DNA of 64,000 nucleotides from Macrococcoides canis (GTDB lineage Bacteria; Bacillota; Bacilli; Staphylococcales; Staphylococcaceae): NCBI RefSeq assembly GCF_002119805.1, contig NZ_CP021059.1, positions 868,001 to 932,000 of the forward strand, read 5' to 3'. Shown piece by piece: positions 8,596 to 19,830 of this stretch (position 1 is its first letter; each line of letters starts with the position of its first letter). The notes under the pieces were generated by a model. It saw only the letters and a program-made list of their open reading frames with translations, ran no database searches and was not told where the DNA came from. The position numbers and the translations under genes were made by a program.

Positions 8596-9150
8596 CTATT
8601 CAACTGCAATAGCATCTTTCTCTATTTTCATCGGATCAGCTTTATCGATATGGTCATAGAACATGACACCGTTCAAATGATCGATCTCATGCTGAGCGAC
8701 GATTGCGCTGAAGTCTTTCAATCTCAGCTTCACTTCTTCGCCGTCCGGTGTCAAAGCTTTCACTGTGATGCGAGCATGGCGGTGTATGATGCCTGGGATG
8801 CTTTCATCCACGCTTAGGCAGCCTTCACCGGCAGGAAGATAAGATTTTTCGACACTGTGGCTGATGATTTTCGGATTAATAAGCTGGTGCGTTACATAGT
8901 CGCCCTTTTTTTCATCAAAGAAATGGATGACGAGCATACGTTTGCTATGATTAAGCTGTGGGGCAGCGATGCCGACACCACTTCTCAGCTGATACTTCTT
9001 ACTTTGTTCTTCGTCCTGACTCATCTTCAGAAATGTAAGCATATCATCGATGAGCTGTCTGTCTTCTGTTGATAGCGGGAAAGTAACCTCTTCAGCTTTC
9101 GCTCTTAATGTAGGATGACCGTCCCGAATAATGTCTTTCATTGTTAGCAT
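8596..9150 (-). CDS. def: Peptide deformylase
   Basis: This type 2 peptide deformylase removes the formyl group from nascent peptides at the ribosome. All three active-site motifs are intact: GVGIAAPQ, EGCLSV (metal-binding Cys) and QHEIDHLNG (two metal His and the catalytic Glu). Translated length is 184 residues, normal for the Gram-positive type 2 class. The ATG at 9150 was chosen with GGAG 8 nt upstream; a GTG three codons earlier is buried in that ribosome site. It is transcribed alone, convergent to the HAD operon. Confidence 0.95.
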   Translation of the reverse strand: MLTMKDIIRDGHPTLRAKAEEVTFPLSTEDRQLIDDMLTFLKMSQDEEQSKKYQLRSGVGIAAPQLNHSKRMLVIHFFDEKKGDYVTHQLINPKIISHSVEKSYLPAGEGCLSVDESIPGIIHRHARITVKALTPDGEEVKLRLKDFSAIVAQHEIDHLNGVMFYDHIDKADPMKIEKDAIAVE

Positions 9151-9259
9151 TGTCTTCACTCCTTAGAATAAAATATATCAAATTATTCCGATATGTGCTA
9201 TCGTTTGAAAATGATTTTGAAAAGATATAACATAAAGCCATAAATTAAGGAGGTTCAAT

Positions 9260-9892
9260 ATGAAGATTAGTAAATTATTATTTGCTGGATTAATGGTTTT
9301 ATTATTAGCTGCCTGTCAAGGCAAGACGGAAGTACTCGGCAACTTTGCAACGAAGATCGATGCGTCTGTAAAAGCGGAAAAACCTGTCAAGGCTACAGGG
9401 GAGAAACTGCAGCGACTAGAGAATGACAAGGTGAAGATCTTTAATCAGATCAATAAAGCGAAGCAAGGTGAGATTAAAGGTTATGCTGAAAAGCTGCTGA
9501 AAAATGCTGACGACAGAAGAAAAGCGATTGATGAAGAAGTGAAGGCGATGGATAAATCTAAAGGCATCTATGAAGATGCAAAAGCGATGACAAAAGACAT
9601 CAAAGATGAAACGCAGAAGAAACAGGTGGAATCATTTATCGATGTGAATGATAAGAAGTATGCGCAGCATCAGAAGCTTATGAACAGCTACAAAGACATC
9701 CTTACTACAGAAAAAGATGTGTTTACATATTTGAAACAGCCACAGCCGGAATCTAAGGTAGTTAATGATAAAATAGAAAATGTCACTAAGAAGTACGAAC
9801 AGTTCAAGAAAGATACGACAGCTTATGCCAATATGCTAAGAGCAGTTGAACAAGAGAAACAGAAGATGACAGATATATTAAACGGCAAATAA
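9260..9892 (+). CDS. YkyA-family lipoprotein
   Basis: This is a 210-residue exported lipoprotein. The N-terminus has a signal peptide ending in the lipobox LLAAC, so the mature protein would begin with lipid-modified Cys19. The rest is Lys/Glu-rich and predicted largely helical and coiled-coil (repeated AxxxKxMxKD patterns). This matches the YkyA family (putative cell-wall-binding lipoprotein) found upstream of pdhA in bacilli and staphylococci. Function is unknown. It starts after AAGGAGG and ends at its own terminator, so co-transcription with pdhA is unlikely. Confidence 0.82.
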   Translation: MKISKLLFAGLMVLLLAACQGKTEVLGNFATKIDASVKAEKPVKATGEKLQRLENDKVKIFNQINKAKQGEIKGYAEKLLKNADDRRKAIDEEVKAMDKSKGIYEDAKAMTKDIKDETQKKQVESFIDVNDKKYAQHQKLMNSYKDILTTEKDVFTYLKQPQPESKVVNDKIENVTKKYEQFKKDTTAYANMLRAVEQEKQKMTDILNGK

Positions 9893-9952
9893 AATGAAAT
9901 CGTTATCTTATCGCTTTTTGATATATAACAGTTATATCGTTTGCTATAACAC

Positions 9953-9985
9953 AGCATGAAATATCCTTTATTTCATGCTCTTTAT
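9953..9985 (+). terminator. Terminator after the YkyA-like lipoprotein gene
   Basis: AGCATGAAATA pairs perfectly with TATTTCATGCT (11 bp, loop TCCTT), followed by CTTTATATTG. Confidence 0.65.
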
Positions 9986-10004
9986 ATTGTCACAAACTTT
10001 TTCT

Positions 10005-10033
10005 TTAACAGTAGTACAATTTTGTGATATTAT
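10005..10033 (+). promoter_or_regulatory. pdhA promoter
   Basis: TTAACA, exact 17-nt spacer, TATTAT, with TGA directly before the -10 (extended -10). It sits 43 nt before the pdhA ATG. A TGTCACA heptamer at 9988-9994 lies just upstream of the -35. Confidence 0.75.
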
Positions 10034-10075
10034 GAACTTGTAACGTATAAAAACTAGAAAGGTTTGGTGAATTGA

Positions 10076-11191
<1,116 letters not shown>

Positions 11192-11194
11192 GTC

Positions 11195-12172
11195 ATGGCA
11201 CAAATGACAATGATTCAAGCGATTACAAATGCGCTTCAAACAGAACTTAAAAATGACGAAAACGTATTAGTTTTCGGAGAAGACGTTGGTGTCAACGGTG
11301 GGGTATTCCGTGCGACTGAAGGACTTCAAAAAGAATTCGGTGAAGATCGTGTATTCGATACGCCACTTGCTGAGTCTGGTATTGGTGGTCTAGCTGTAGG
11401 TTTATCATTAACTGGTTTCCGTCCAGTAATGGAAATTCAGTTCTTCGGATTCGTATTCGAAGTATTCGATTCAATTGCAGCACAATTATCTCGTCAGCAC
11501 TTCCGTTCAGGTGGAACGAAGACTGCACCAGTTGTTATCCGTTCACCTTTTGGTGGTGGGGTACATACACCTGAACTTCATGCAGATAACTTAGAAGGTT
11601 TAATGGCACAGACACCTGGTATTAAAGTTGTTATCCCATCAAACCCATATGATGCTAAAGGATTATTAATTTCAGCAATCCGTGACAACGATCCAGTTGT
11701 TTACTTAGAGCATATGAAATTATACCGTTCATTCCGTGAAGAAGTACCAGAAGAAGAGTATACGGTTGAAATCGGTAAAGCAGCAGTAAAACAAGAAGGT
11801 ACAGACTTATCAATCATCACTTATGGTGCAATGGTTCAAGAATCTATGAAAGCAGCAGAAGCGTTAGCGAAAGACGGACATTCAGTAGAAGTTATCGACT
11901 TACGTACTGTACAGCCACTTGATATCGAAACAATCATTGCTTCAGTTGAGAAGACAGGTCGCGTGATTGTTGTTCAGGAAGCGCAAAAACAAGCAGGTGT
12001 TGGTGCGAATGTCGTATCTGAAATCTCAGAACGTGCAATTTTAAGCTTAGAAGCACCTATCGGACGTGTGTATGCGCCTGATACTGCTTACCCATTCACT
12101 CAAGCAGAAAACGTTTGGTTACCAAACAAAGACGATATTATCGAAGTAGCGAAAAAGACGTTAGAATTCTAA
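11195..12172 (+). CDS. pdhB: Pyruvate dehydrogenase E1 component, beta subunit
   Basis: This is the 325-residue beta chain of E1, a transketolase-like fold that completes the ThDP site with PdhA. The conserved stretches are [32 protein letters not shown] and the C-terminal TPDTAYPF-like TPDTAYP region. An AAGGAG ribosome site lies inside the end of pdhA. A very stable 34-bp palindrome follows before pdhC. Confidence 0.97.
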   Translation: MAQMTMIQAITNALQTELKNDENVLVFGEDVGVNGGVFRATEGLQKEFGEDRVFDTPLAESGIGGLAVGLSLTGFRPVMEIQFFGFVFEVFDSIAAQLSRQHFRSGGTKTAPVVIRSPFGGGVHTPELHADNLEGLMAQTPGIKVVIPSNPYDAKGLLISAIRDNDPVVYLEHMKLYRSFREEVPEEEYTVEIGKAAVKQEGTDLSIITYGAMVQESMKAAEALAKDGHSVEVIDLRTVQPLDIETIIASVEKTGRVIVVQEAQKQAGVGANVVSEISERAILSLEAPIGRVYAPDTAYPFTQAENVWLPNKDDIIEVAKKTLEF

Positions 12173-12192
12173 TTTAGAAGACAAACGTGTAA

Positions 12193-12240
12193 AATGAAAA
12201 GTAACATCATGATGTTACTTTTCATTCATTTATTTTAATT
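12193..12240 (+). terminator. 34-nt perfect palindrome between pdhB and pdhC
   Basis: AATGAAAAGTAACATC pairs with GATGTTACTTTTCATT around a 2-nt centre, followed by CATTTATTTTAATT. It looks like an intrinsic terminator or attenuator, or a processing/stability hairpin inside the operon. It would uncouple E1 from E2/E3 expression unless an internal promoter or read-through supplies pdhCD. Confidence 0.75.
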
Positions 12241-12265
12241 CTTAATTCTTTAGGAGGAATTTATT

Positions 12266-13567
12266 GTGGCATTTGAATTTAAATTACCTGCCCTTGGTGA
12301 AGGGATATTTGAAGGTGAAATCGTAAAGTGGTTCGTTAAGTCTGGCGACGAAGTACAAGAAGACGATATTTTATTAGAAGTACAAAGTGATAAATCTGTA
12401 GTAGAAATTCCATCTCCAGTAACAGGTAAGATCAATACGATCGTTGCTGAAGAAGGAACTGTAGCAAACTTAGGTGAAGTTATCGTAACAATTGATTCTG
12501 ATGACGCACACGCTCAAAACGATGCTTCTGAAGCACAAGAAGAGCCGAAAGAAGAAGCACCAGCAGAAACGAAAGAAGCACCTAAAGCAGAAGCACAAGC
12601 GCCTGCACAAGACGTTGAAGTTGATGAAAACCGTCGTGTTATCGCAATGCCTTCAGTACGTAAATTAGCGCGTGATAACGGAGTTAACATTAAAGCTGTT
12701 CAAGGTACGGGTAAAAACGGTCGTGTATTAAAAGACGACGTATTAGCTTACATGAACGGTGGACAAGCTGAAGCACCTGCACAAGAAACTACACAAGCTA
12801 CTGAAGCTGCGCCAGCACAAGCAGAACAAAAAGCTGCTCAACCAATCGCAGCACCAGAAGGCGACTTCCCAGAAACACGTGAGAAGATTCCTGCAATGCG
12901 TCGTGCGATTGCAAAAGCAATGGTTAACTCTAAACATACTGCACCACACGTAACATTGATGGATGAAGTTGAAGTTCAGGCGTTATGGGATCACCGTAAG
13001 AAATTCAAAGAAGTTGCAGCGGAACAAGGTACGAAATTAACGTTCTTACCTTACGTTGTTAAAGCGTTAGTATCAGCGCTTAAAGCTTACCCTGCTTTAA
13101 ACACTTCATTAGATGATGCAACTGAAGAAGTTGTACACAAACATTACTATAATATCGGTATCGCAGCTGATACTGAGCGTGGATTATTAGTGCCTGTAGT
13201 GAAAAATGCAGACCGCAAATCAATCTTCGCAATTTCTGATGAAATTAACGAATTAGCAGTTAAAGCACGTGATGGTAAACTTTCTCCTGGCGAAATGAAG
13301 GGTGCATCATGTACAATTAGTAATATCGGTTCAGCTGGTGGACAATGGTTCACTCCAGTTATTAACCATCCGGAAGTTGCCATTTTAGGTATTGGCCGTA
13401 TCGCGCAAAAGCCGATTGTTAAAGATGGAGAAATTATCGCAGCACCAGTTCTTGCATTATCGTTAAGTTTCGACCACCGTCAAATCGATGGCGCAACTGG
13501 ACAAAATGCAATGAACCATATTAAACGCTTATTAAATAATCCAGAATTATTATTAATGGAGGGGTAA
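12266..13567 (+). CDS. pdhC: Dihydrolipoamide acetyltransferase (E2) of pyruvate dehydrogenase
   Basis: This 433-residue E2 core enzyme transfers the acetyl group to CoA. It has one lipoyl domain (residues 1-80, lipoyl Lys43 in QSDKSVV), an Ala/Glu/Gln-rich linker, a peripheral-subunit-binding domain ([13 protein letters not shown]), a second Ala/Gln linker and the catalytic domain with DHRQIDGA at the end. The start is GTG, 8 nt after GGAGG. It follows a strong hairpin after pdhB and is 4 nt before pdhD. Confidence 0.97.
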   Translation: MAFEFKLPALGEGIFEGEIVKWFVKSGDEVQEDDILLEVQSDKSVVEIPSPVTGKINTIVAEEGTVANLGEVIVTIDSDDAHAQNDASEAQEEPKEEAPAETKEAPKAEAQAPAQDVEVDENRRVIAMPSVRKLARDNGVNIKAVQGTGKNGRVLKDDVLAYMNGGQAEAPAQETTQATEAAPAQAEQKAAQPIAAPEGDFPETREKIPAMRRAIAKAMVNSKHTAPHVTLMDEVEVQALWDHRKKFKEVAAEQGTKLTFLPYVVKALVSALKAYPALNTSLDDATEEVVHKHYYNIGIAADTERGLLVPVVKNADRKSIFAISDEINELAVKARDGKLSPGEMKGASCTISNIGSAGGQWFTPVINHPEVAILGIGRIAQKPIVKDGEIIAAPVLALSLSFDHRQIDGATGQNAMNHIKRLLNNPELLLMEG

Positions 13568-13571
13568 ACAG

Positions 13572-14978
13572 ATGGTAGTTGGAGATTTTCCTATTGAAAC
13601 AGATACTATTGTAATTGGAGCAGGTCCTGGTGGATATGTTGCCGCAATCCGTGCAGCACAGTTAGGACAAAAAGTAACGATCGTTGAACGTGGAAACTTA
13701 GGAGGCGTGTGCTTAAACGTTGGATGTATTCCATCAAAAGCAATGCTTGCAGCTTCTCACAAATATGAAACAGCAAAACATTCTGAAGATTACGGAATTA
13801 AAGCTGAAAACGTTACTTTAGATTTCTCTAAAGTTCAAGAATTCAAAAATGGTGTTGTAGAACGTTTAACTGGAGGGGTTGGATCTTTACTTAAAGGTCG
13901 TAAAGTTGAAATCGTTCAAGGTGAGGCTTACTTCGTAGATCAAAATAACTTAAAAGTTATGACAGAAAAAGCATCACAGACATACACATTCAAAAATGCA
14001 ATTATCGCGACTGGATCACGTCCAATCGAAATTCCAAACTTCAAATTCAACAAACGTGTGATCGACTCAACAGGTGCATTAGCACTTCCTGAAGTTCCTG
14101 AACACTTAGTTGTTGTAGGTGGAGGATATATCGGTTCTGAGTTAGGTACAGCATACGCTAACTTCGGCTCTAAAGTTACAATTTTAGAAGGCGCTAAAGA
14201 TATTTTAGGCGGTTTCGAAAAACAAATGACACAAGTTGTTAAAAAAGGTCTTAAAGCTAAAGGTGTTGAAATCGTTACTGAAGCGATGGCGAAGTCAGCT
14301 GAAGAATCAGATAACGGTGTTAAAGTAACTTATGAAGCTAAAGGCGAAACACATACAATCGAAGCAGATTACTGCTTAGTAACTGTAGGACGTCGTCCAA
14401 ATACAGATGAACTAGGATTAGAAGGTCTAGGTATTAAGATGACTGACCGTGGTGTAATTGAAGTAGACGCACAAAGCCGTACTTCAGTAGAAAACATCTA
14501 CGCAATCGGTGATATCGTTGCAGGACCACCATTAGCGCATAAAGCTTCATACGAAGGTAAAATTGCTGCTGAAGCAATCTCTGGTGAAAAATCAGAAGTT
14601 GACTATCTTGCAATTCCAGCTGTATGTTTCACTGAGCCTGAATTAGCAACTGTAGGTTATACAGAAGCAATGGCGAAAGAAGAAGGTCTTGACTTTAAAG
14701 CTTCTAAATTCCCATTCGCTGCTAACGGACGTGCATTATCTATCGGTGAGACTGATGGTTTCTTAAAATTAATCACTCTTAAAGAAGACGGATTATTAAT
14801 CGGAGCTCAAGTAGCTGGTGCTGGTGCATCAGATATTATCGCTGAGCTTGGTTTAGCAATCGAAACTGGTATGACAGCAGAAGATATCGCATTAACAATC
14901 CACGCACACCCAACATTAGGTGAAATGACGATGGAAGCAGCAGAAGTTGCAATGGGTCATCCAATTCACACAATGTAA
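13572..14978 (+). CDS. pdhD: Dihydrolipoamide dehydrogenase (E3)
   Basis: This is the 468-residue FAD-dependent E3 that re-oxidises dihydrolipoamide with NAD+. It shows the N-terminal FAD motif [10 protein letters not shown], the redox-active pair in CLNVGC, the NAD motif GGGYIGSE, the second FAD motif YAIGD, and the C-terminal active-site His in HAHPTLGE. It ends the pdh operon and is followed by a perfect terminator. It may also serve other 2-oxoacid dehydrogenases and the glycine cleavage system. Confidence 0.97.
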   Translation: MVVGDFPIETDTIVIGAGPGGYVAAIRAAQLGQKVTIVERGNLGGVCLNVGCIPSKAMLAASHKYETAKHSEDYGIKAENVTLDFSKVQEFKNGVVERLTGGVGSLLKGRKVEIVQGEAYFVDQNNLKVMTEKASQTYTFKNAIIATGSRPIEIPNFKFNKRVIDSTGALALPEVPEHLVVVGGGYIGSELGTAYANFGSKVTILEGAKDILGGFEKQMTQVVKKGLKAKGVEIVTEAMAKSAEESDNGVKVTYEAKGETHTIEADYCLVTVGRRPNTDELGLEGLGIKMTDRGVIEVDAQSRTSVENIYAIGDIVAGPPLAHKASYEGKIAAEAISGEKSEVDYLAIPAVCFTEPELATVGYTEAMAKEEGLDFKASKFPFAANGRALSIGETDGFLKLITLKEDGLLIGAQVAGAGASDIIAELGLAIETGMTAEDIALTIHAHPTLGEMTMEAAEVAMGHPIHTM

Positions 14979-14994
14979 TTGACTTTACAATTTC

Positions 14995-15031
14995 AAAGTA
15001 CTATTCATATTATATGAATAGTACTTTTTTT
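14995..15031 (+). terminator. pdh operon terminator
   Basis: A 16-bp perfect stem (14995-15010 with 15012-15027) ends directly in a T-run. The run abuts the GGAGG of the next gene, so that gene depends on read-through or on a promoter within pdhD. Confidence 0.85.
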
Positions 15032-15045
15032 ATGGAGGAATGTAT

Positions 15046-15324
15046 ATGAACTATAGTTATCCGATCGATACAGAATGGTCACAAGAAGAGATTATTGATG
15101 TTGTAAATTTTCTGAGCTTGATTGAAGATGCTTATGAGCGCAGTGTGAATACGGAAGATTTTATGACGCTCTATCGCGCTTTTAAACAAGTGGCACCGAT
15201 GAAGTCAGATGAGAATCGCATCTTAAAATCATTTGAACAAGTATCGACATATTCTGGCTATCATACTGTTAAACGTGCAAAACAAGCGAAAGAAAATAAC
15301 GAAAAAATATTCTCGATGAAGTAA
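15046..15324 (+). CDS. UPF0223 family protein (YktA-like)
   Basis: This is a 92-residue soluble helical protein of the UPF0223 family: NYSYPIDTEW at the N-terminus, then the SLIEDAYE and YHTVKRAK blocks. Its function is unknown, although it is conserved after pdhD in staphylococci and elsewhere in bacilli. The ATG at 15046 was chosen (GGAGG 7 nt away); another ATG at 15040 lies only one base from the ribosome site. Confidence 0.85.
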   Translation: MNYSYPIDTEWSQEEIIDVVNFLSLIEDAYERSVNTEDFMTLYRAFKQVAPMKSDENRILKSFEQVSTYSGYHTVKRAKQAKENNEKIFSMK

Positions 15325-15419
15325 ATTTTTAACGATTATTGAAATATCCATCAATATTTGATACATTTAATATATTACTAAACTATTTGTTTATAATTAT
15401 TAAACTAAGGTGTGAATAT

Positions 15420-15962
15420 ATGGATATCGGAAAAAAGATAAAAGATTTAAGACGCCAGAAGAATTTGACACAGGAAGAACTCGGTGAACGTACAGATCTA
15501 TCAAAAGGGTATATTTCTCAGCTAGAACGCAATCTATGTTCACCTTCAATGGAAACATTCTTTAATATACTGGAGGTCCTCGGCTCTAAGCCAAAAGATT
15601 TCTTCAGTGAGCAGCAATATGAGCAGCGCATTCATTATCCAAAGTCAGAACAGACCATCTATGATGAATATGATGATGGTTACATGATCAACTGGCTCGT
15701 TCCAGATTCTAATGAATTTGATATGGAACCGGTCATTATTACGATCGAACCCGGCAAAAAATATAAAAAGTTTCTGCCGAGCATGTCAGATAGTTTTATC
15801 TATGTCTTGCAAGGCGAGGCGAGTATTCATATTGGAAGAAAAGATTATCATGCAAAATGCGGCGAATCATTCTACTTTAAGGCGAATGAATCCCATCAAT
15901 TATTTAATCGGACAGACAAAGCGACTCGTGTGCTGATTGTGGCGACAGAATCTTACTTATAG
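15420..15962 (+). CDS. XRE-family regulator with cupin domain (pot operon)
   Basis: This 180-residue transcription factor has an N-terminal XRE helix-turn-helix (IKDLRRQKNLTQEEL through SKGYISQLERN) and a C-terminal single cupin barrel (LQGEASIHIG and ESFYFKANESHQL). This PuuR-like layout commonly controls polyamine or amino-acid genes. It lies 9 nt before potA in the same direction, so it probably regulates its own operon in response to polyamines. The start follows AAGGTG by 7 nt; the longer reading frame upstream has no ribosome site. Confidence 0.85.
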   Translation: MDIGKKIKDLRRQKNLTQEELGERTDLSKGYISQLERNLCSPSMETFFNILEVLGSKPKDFFSEQQYEQRIHYPKSEQTIYDEYDDGYMINWLVPDSNEFDMEPVIITIEPGKKYKKFLPSMSDSFIYVLQGEASIHIGRKDYHAKCGESFYFKANESHQLFNRTDKATRVLIVATESYL

Positions 15963-15971
15963 AGGTGAACA

Positions 15972-17054
15972 ATGGAACAATTTATTCAGTTTAACCATGT
16001 GACGAAATCGTATGGAGATAATACAATTCTTAATGATATCAGCTTTGAAATTGAAAAAGGTAAGTTTTATACATTACTTGGACCATCAGGCTGCGGCAAG
16101 ACGACGATATTACGCTTGATTGCCGGCTTTGAGAAGGCATCCGGTGGTGATATCTACTTTGATGGGAAGCGTATCAATGATGTACCCCCGAATAAACGTA
16201 AAGTGAATACCGTATTTCAGGACTATGCCTTATTTCCGCATCTAAACGTCTTCGAAAATGTTGCCTATGGACTGCGCATCAAGAAAGAAAAAGAAGATGT
16301 GATTAAAACGAAGGTACGAGAAGCGTTACAGCTCGTTAAGCTTGCAGACTTTGAGAATCGAGATATTAAAGATATGAGTGGTGGACAACGTCAGCGTGTC
16401 GCGATTGCACGTGCAATCGTTAATGACCCGGAAGTGATACTGCTCGATGAACCGTTAAGCGCGCTTGACTTAAAGCTCCGAACAGAGATGCAGTATGAAC
16501 TGCGAGAAATTCAGAATCGTCTTGGCAAGACGTTTATCTTCGTTACACATGACCAGGAAGAGGCGCTTGCAATGAGCGATTATATCTTTGTTATGAATAA
16601 AGGTAAGATAGAGCAAAGTGGTACGCCACTGGATATTTATGATGAACCTGTGAATCGCTATGTTGCAGATTTTATCGGAGAGTCGAACATTGTAGACGGC
16701 ATCATGATCAAAGATTATGTCGTTGAGATGTACGGTAAACGCTTTGCGTGTGTCGATAAAGGCTTCCAGCCGAATGCACAGGTAGACGTTGTCATTCGTC
16801 CAGAAGATATCGAAATAACAGCGCCTGAAATGGGTAAAATTAACGCGGTTGTGGACTCTACACTATTCCGTGGTGTGCATTATGAAATCTGCTGCATTGA
16901 TGAAGCAGGTCATGAATGGATTATTCAGTCGACGAAAAGAGCGACACCGGGGGATAACGTAGGCCTTACATTTACTGAGGAAGCGATACATATTATGCTG
17001 CCTGGTGAGACAGAAGAAGAATTCGATCGTCGTATTGAATCCTACGAGGTGTAG
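15972..17054 (+). CDS. potA: Spermidine/putrescine ABC transporter ATP-binding protein
   Basis: This is the 360-residue ATPase of the polyamine importer. The Walker A is GPSGCGKTT, the signature is [14 protein letters not shown], the Walker B is [13 protein letters not shown] and the switch His is in FVTHDQEEA; a C-terminal TOBE domain follows (VVIRPEDI). It works with PotB/PotC permeases and PotD. The ribosome site of potB is inside its last codons. Confidence 0.95.
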   Translation: MEQFIQFNHVTKSYGDNTILNDISFEIEKGKFYTLLGPSGCGKTTILRLIAGFEKASGGDIYFDGKRINDVPPNKRKVNTVFQDYALFPHLNVFENVAYGLRIKKEKEDVIKTKVREALQLVKLADFENRDIKDMSGGQRQRVAIARAIVNDPEVILLDEPLSALDLKLRTEMQYELREIQNRLGKTFIFVTHDQEEALAMSDYIFVMNKGKIEQSGTPLDIYDEPVNRYVADFIGESNIVDGIMIKDYVVEMYGKRFACVDKGFQPNAQVDVVIRPEDIEITAPEMGKINAVVDSTLFRGVHYEICCIDEAGHEWIIQSTKRATPGDNVGLTFTEEAIHIMLPGETEEEFDRRIESYEV

Positions 17055-17055
17055 T

Positions 17056-17862
17056 ATGCAAAGAGCGAAAAACTTTTTTTTAGTCCCTTATATGCTCTGG
17101 ATTATTCTGTTTATCGTGATGCCGCTTGTGATGATATTTTATACATCGTTTACGAATCACGATGGACAGTTTACATTTGAGAACTATCAGTCCTTCTTAA
17201 CGCCGGCTTATTTAAAGATGACATTATCGTCCTTTATCTATGCCTTGATCATCACCTTGCTGTGCTTAATCATCGCGTATCCAATTGCGCTTGTCCTGAA
17301 GAACGCGAAGAATAAGCAGCTATGGCTGCTGATCATTATCTTACCGACATGGATCAATCTATTATTAAAGACGTATGCGTTTATCGGTATATTCAGCAAG
17401 CAGGGAACCATCAATGATATGCTGCATTTCTTACATTTACCGGCAGCAAATCTACTGTTTACAGATACAGCATTTATCTTTGTATCTGTATATATCTATA
17501 TCCCGTTCATGATTCTGCCGATCTTCAATAGTATGAATGAAATTCCGGATAACTTAATTCAGGCATCACGAGATCTCGGTGCATCAGAGTGGATGACCTT
17601 TAGAAAGATCATCATGCCATTATCACTTGAAGGCGTAAAGACAGGGATACAAGTCACATTTATCCCGGCACTCAGCCTGTTTATGATTACGCGACTCATC
17701 GCTGGAAACAAGGTTGTCAACCTGGGGACTGCAATTGAAGAACAGTTCTTAGTGACGCAGAACTACGGGATGGGATCAACGATTGCCGTATTCTTAATTT
17801 TAGCGATGGCATTTGTGATGATTATTACGAAATCTAAAAATGAAAGCGAGGATATAAAATGA
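17056..17862 (+). CDS. potB: Spermidine/putrescine ABC transporter permease PotB
   Basis: This 268-residue inner-membrane permease has six hydrophobic segments and the EAA loop (SRDLGASEWMTFRKIIMPLS) that docks on PotA. The ATG at 17056 follows GAGGTG; the frame stays open 17 codons further upstream inside potA but has no ribosome site there. Its stop overlaps the potC start (ATGA). Confidence 0.94.
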   Translation: MQRAKNFFLVPYMLWIILFIVMPLVMIFYTSFTNHDGQFTFENYQSFLTPAYLKMTLSSFIYALIITLLCLIIAYPIALVLKNAKNKQLWLLIIILPTWINLLLKTYAFIGIFSKQGTINDMLHFLHLPAANLLFTDTAFIFVSVYIYIPFMILPIFNSMNEIPDNLIQASRDLGASEWMTFRKIIMPLSLEGVKTGIQVTFIPALSLFMITRLIAGNKVVNLGTAIEEQFLVTQNYGMGSTIAVFLILAMAFVMIITKSKNESEDIK

Positions 17863-18668
17863 AACTAAGAGGTAAAATATTTTTAGCAGTCGCACTTCTC
17901 ATTTTATATTTCCCGATTTTCTATTTGATGTTCTATTCGTTTAACTCTGCCGGCAATATGAATCATTTTGAGTCCTTTACGCTGGATCATTATAAGGCAG
18001 TGTTTGAGAATAAGCGGCTGCTCGTTATTATTGTGAATACATTAGCTGTAGCGCTTATCGCAGCAAGTATCTCAACAGTGATCGGTATCTGTGGTGCGAT
18101 TGCGATACACTATATGCGCAATAAGAAGATCAAGATTGGACTGTTAACATTAAATAATATATTGATGGTAAGTTCTGATGTCGTGATCGGTTCTTCATTC
18201 TTAATCTTATTTACTGCAATCGGTCACTTTACAGGGCTTGGGCTCGGGTTCTGGTCTGTACTTATTTCTCATATCGCATTCTGTGTGCCGATCGTCGTAC
18301 TGCTCGTATTACCGAAACTGTATGATCTCAATACGTCTCTTATCAATGCGAGCTATGACTTAGGTGCAAGTACATGGCAGACGATTAAGAATGTCATCAT
18401 TCCGCATATAATGCCAGGTGCACTTGCTGGATTCTTTATGGCACTGACATATAGTCTTGATGACTTTACGGTCAGCTTCTTTGTAACCGGTAATGGCTTC
18501 AGTGTATTATCTGTTGAAATCTACTCCATGGCACGTAAAGGTATTTCAATGGAAATCAATGCGATCAGCACATTAATGTTCTTAGTCGTGATGACAATCA
18601 TTGCAATCTATTACGTATTAACAGTAAATGCAGATAAAAAGAAATTAAAGGCAGGTGCGAAATCATGA
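17859..18668 (+). CDS. potC: Spermidine/putrescine ABC transporter permease PotC
   Basis: This second permease (269 residues, six membrane segments) pairs with PotB. The EAA loop reads SYDLGASTWQTIKNVIIPHI. ATGA overlaps at both ends couple it to potB and potD. Confidence 0.94.
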   Translation: MKLRGKIFLAVALLILYFPIFYLMFYSFNSAGNMNHFESFTLDHYKAVFENKRLLVIIVNTLAVALIAASISTVIGICGAIAIHYMRNKKIKIGLLTLNNILMVSSDVVIGSSFLILFTAIGHFTGLGLGFWSVLISHIAFCVPIVVLLVLPKLYDLNTSLINASYDLGASTWQTIKNVIIPHIMPGALAGFFMALTYSLDDFTVSFFVTGNGFSVLSVEIYSMARKGISMEINAISTLMFLVVMTIIAIYYVLTVNADKKKLKAGAKS

Positions 18669-19738
18669 AACAGCTGTTACAGTTAATCTTCATTTCACTT
18701 GCAGTTGCCGTATTGTTATTATTCTCAAGCCGCTTTATCGATCCGCCGCCATCAGGTGGCAAAGGAAATGTCCTCTATGTCTATAACTGGGGCGAATATA
18801 TTGATCCTGACCTGCTTAAAAAGTTTGAGAAGGAAAAGGGGATTCGTGTCGTATTAGAGACGTTCGATTCTAATGAAGCGATGCTCGCAAAGATTAAGAA
18901 TGGTGGGACGAGCTATGATATCGCTGTTCCAAGTGAATATGCAATTCAGAAGATGAAAAACGAAAAGTTGCTGCTGCCGATCGATCATAATAAAATTCCG
19001 AATCTGAAAAATATTAATCCGGATTATATGGATCTTCCTTTCGATAAGAAAAATGAATACTCTATCCCGTACTTCTGGGGTACTGTAGGCATTCTTTACA
19101 ATCCAGAGGCAACGAAAGGCATTGATTTTTCGAGCTGGGACAGCTTATGGGATAAGCGCCTGAAAAACAATGTACTGATTGTTGACGGTGCTCGTGAGGC
19201 GCTTGGATTATCGCTGAACAGTATGGGGGAATCTTTAAATGAAACAGATCCTGAGAAACTTCATAAAGCCGAGCAGAAGCTTGAGAAGCTTGCACCGAAC
19301 GTAAAAGGTGTTGTAGCAGATGAGATCAATACGATGATGGTGCAAAAAGAAGCGGATGTTGCTGTAGTATGGAGTGGAATGGGCGCTGATATTATGACGG
19401 AGAATGAAAATCTGGACTTTGTCGTACCGAAAGAAGGTTCAAATCTCTGGTTCGATAACATCGTTATTCCGAAAACAGCACAAAACGTAGAAGGCGCTCA
19501 TGAATTTATTAACTTCCTGCTTGATGCTGAAAACGCGAAACAAAACACTGAGTGGGTCGGATATGCGACACCAAACGATGCAGCTTTAAAATTACTGGAT
19601 AAGGAAACACGTGAAGATGAACGATTCTATCCGAGTAAAGAAGTGCAGAAGAAACTGGAAGTGTACGAAGATCTTGGGTATGAAAATATAAAAAAATATA
19701 ACGAGCTCTTCCTTAAATTTAAGATGTCTCTGAAATAA
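18665..19738 (+). CDS. potD: Spermidine/putrescine-binding protein PotD
   Basis: This 357-residue extracellular solute-binding protein of the pot system begins its mature part with VYNWGEYIDPDLL, the classic PotD opening. The N-terminal hydrophobic segment (residues 5-22) is not followed by a lipobox cysteine; no Cys is seen in that region. It may therefore stay anchored by an uncleaved signal segment rather than lipid. It is the last gene of the pot operon. Confidence 0.92.
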   Translation: MKQLLQLIFISLAVAVLLLFSSRFIDPPPSGGKGNVLYVYNWGEYIDPDLLKKFEKEKGIRVVLETFDSNEAMLAKIKNGGTSYDIAVPSEYAIQKMKNEKLLLPIDHNKIPNLKNINPDYMDLPFDKKNEYSIPYFWGTVGILYNPEATKGIDFSSWDSLWDKRLKNNVLIVDGAREALGLSLNSMGESLNETDPEKLHKAEQKLEKLAPNVKGVVADEINTMMVQKEADVAVVWSGMGADIMTENENLDFVVPKEGSNLWFDNIVIPKTAQNVEGAHEFINFLLDAENAKQNTEWVGYATPNDAALKLLDKETREDERFYPSKEVQKKLEVYEDLGYENIKKYNELFLKFKMSLK

Positions 19739-19830
19739 ACGTTTGTTAATTTGAACGAATTTCAACAATTATGCATAAATTATATTTGTGAGGGTACTAT
19801 ATAAGAAATACGTTTAAAGGAGATGAATAT

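Noticed and set aside
11740-11760. A fifth copy of the GTACCAG repeat inside pdhB.
   Set aside because: Only AAGTACCAG matches, without the mirror arm, and it encodes the normal EVPEE stretch of PdhB.
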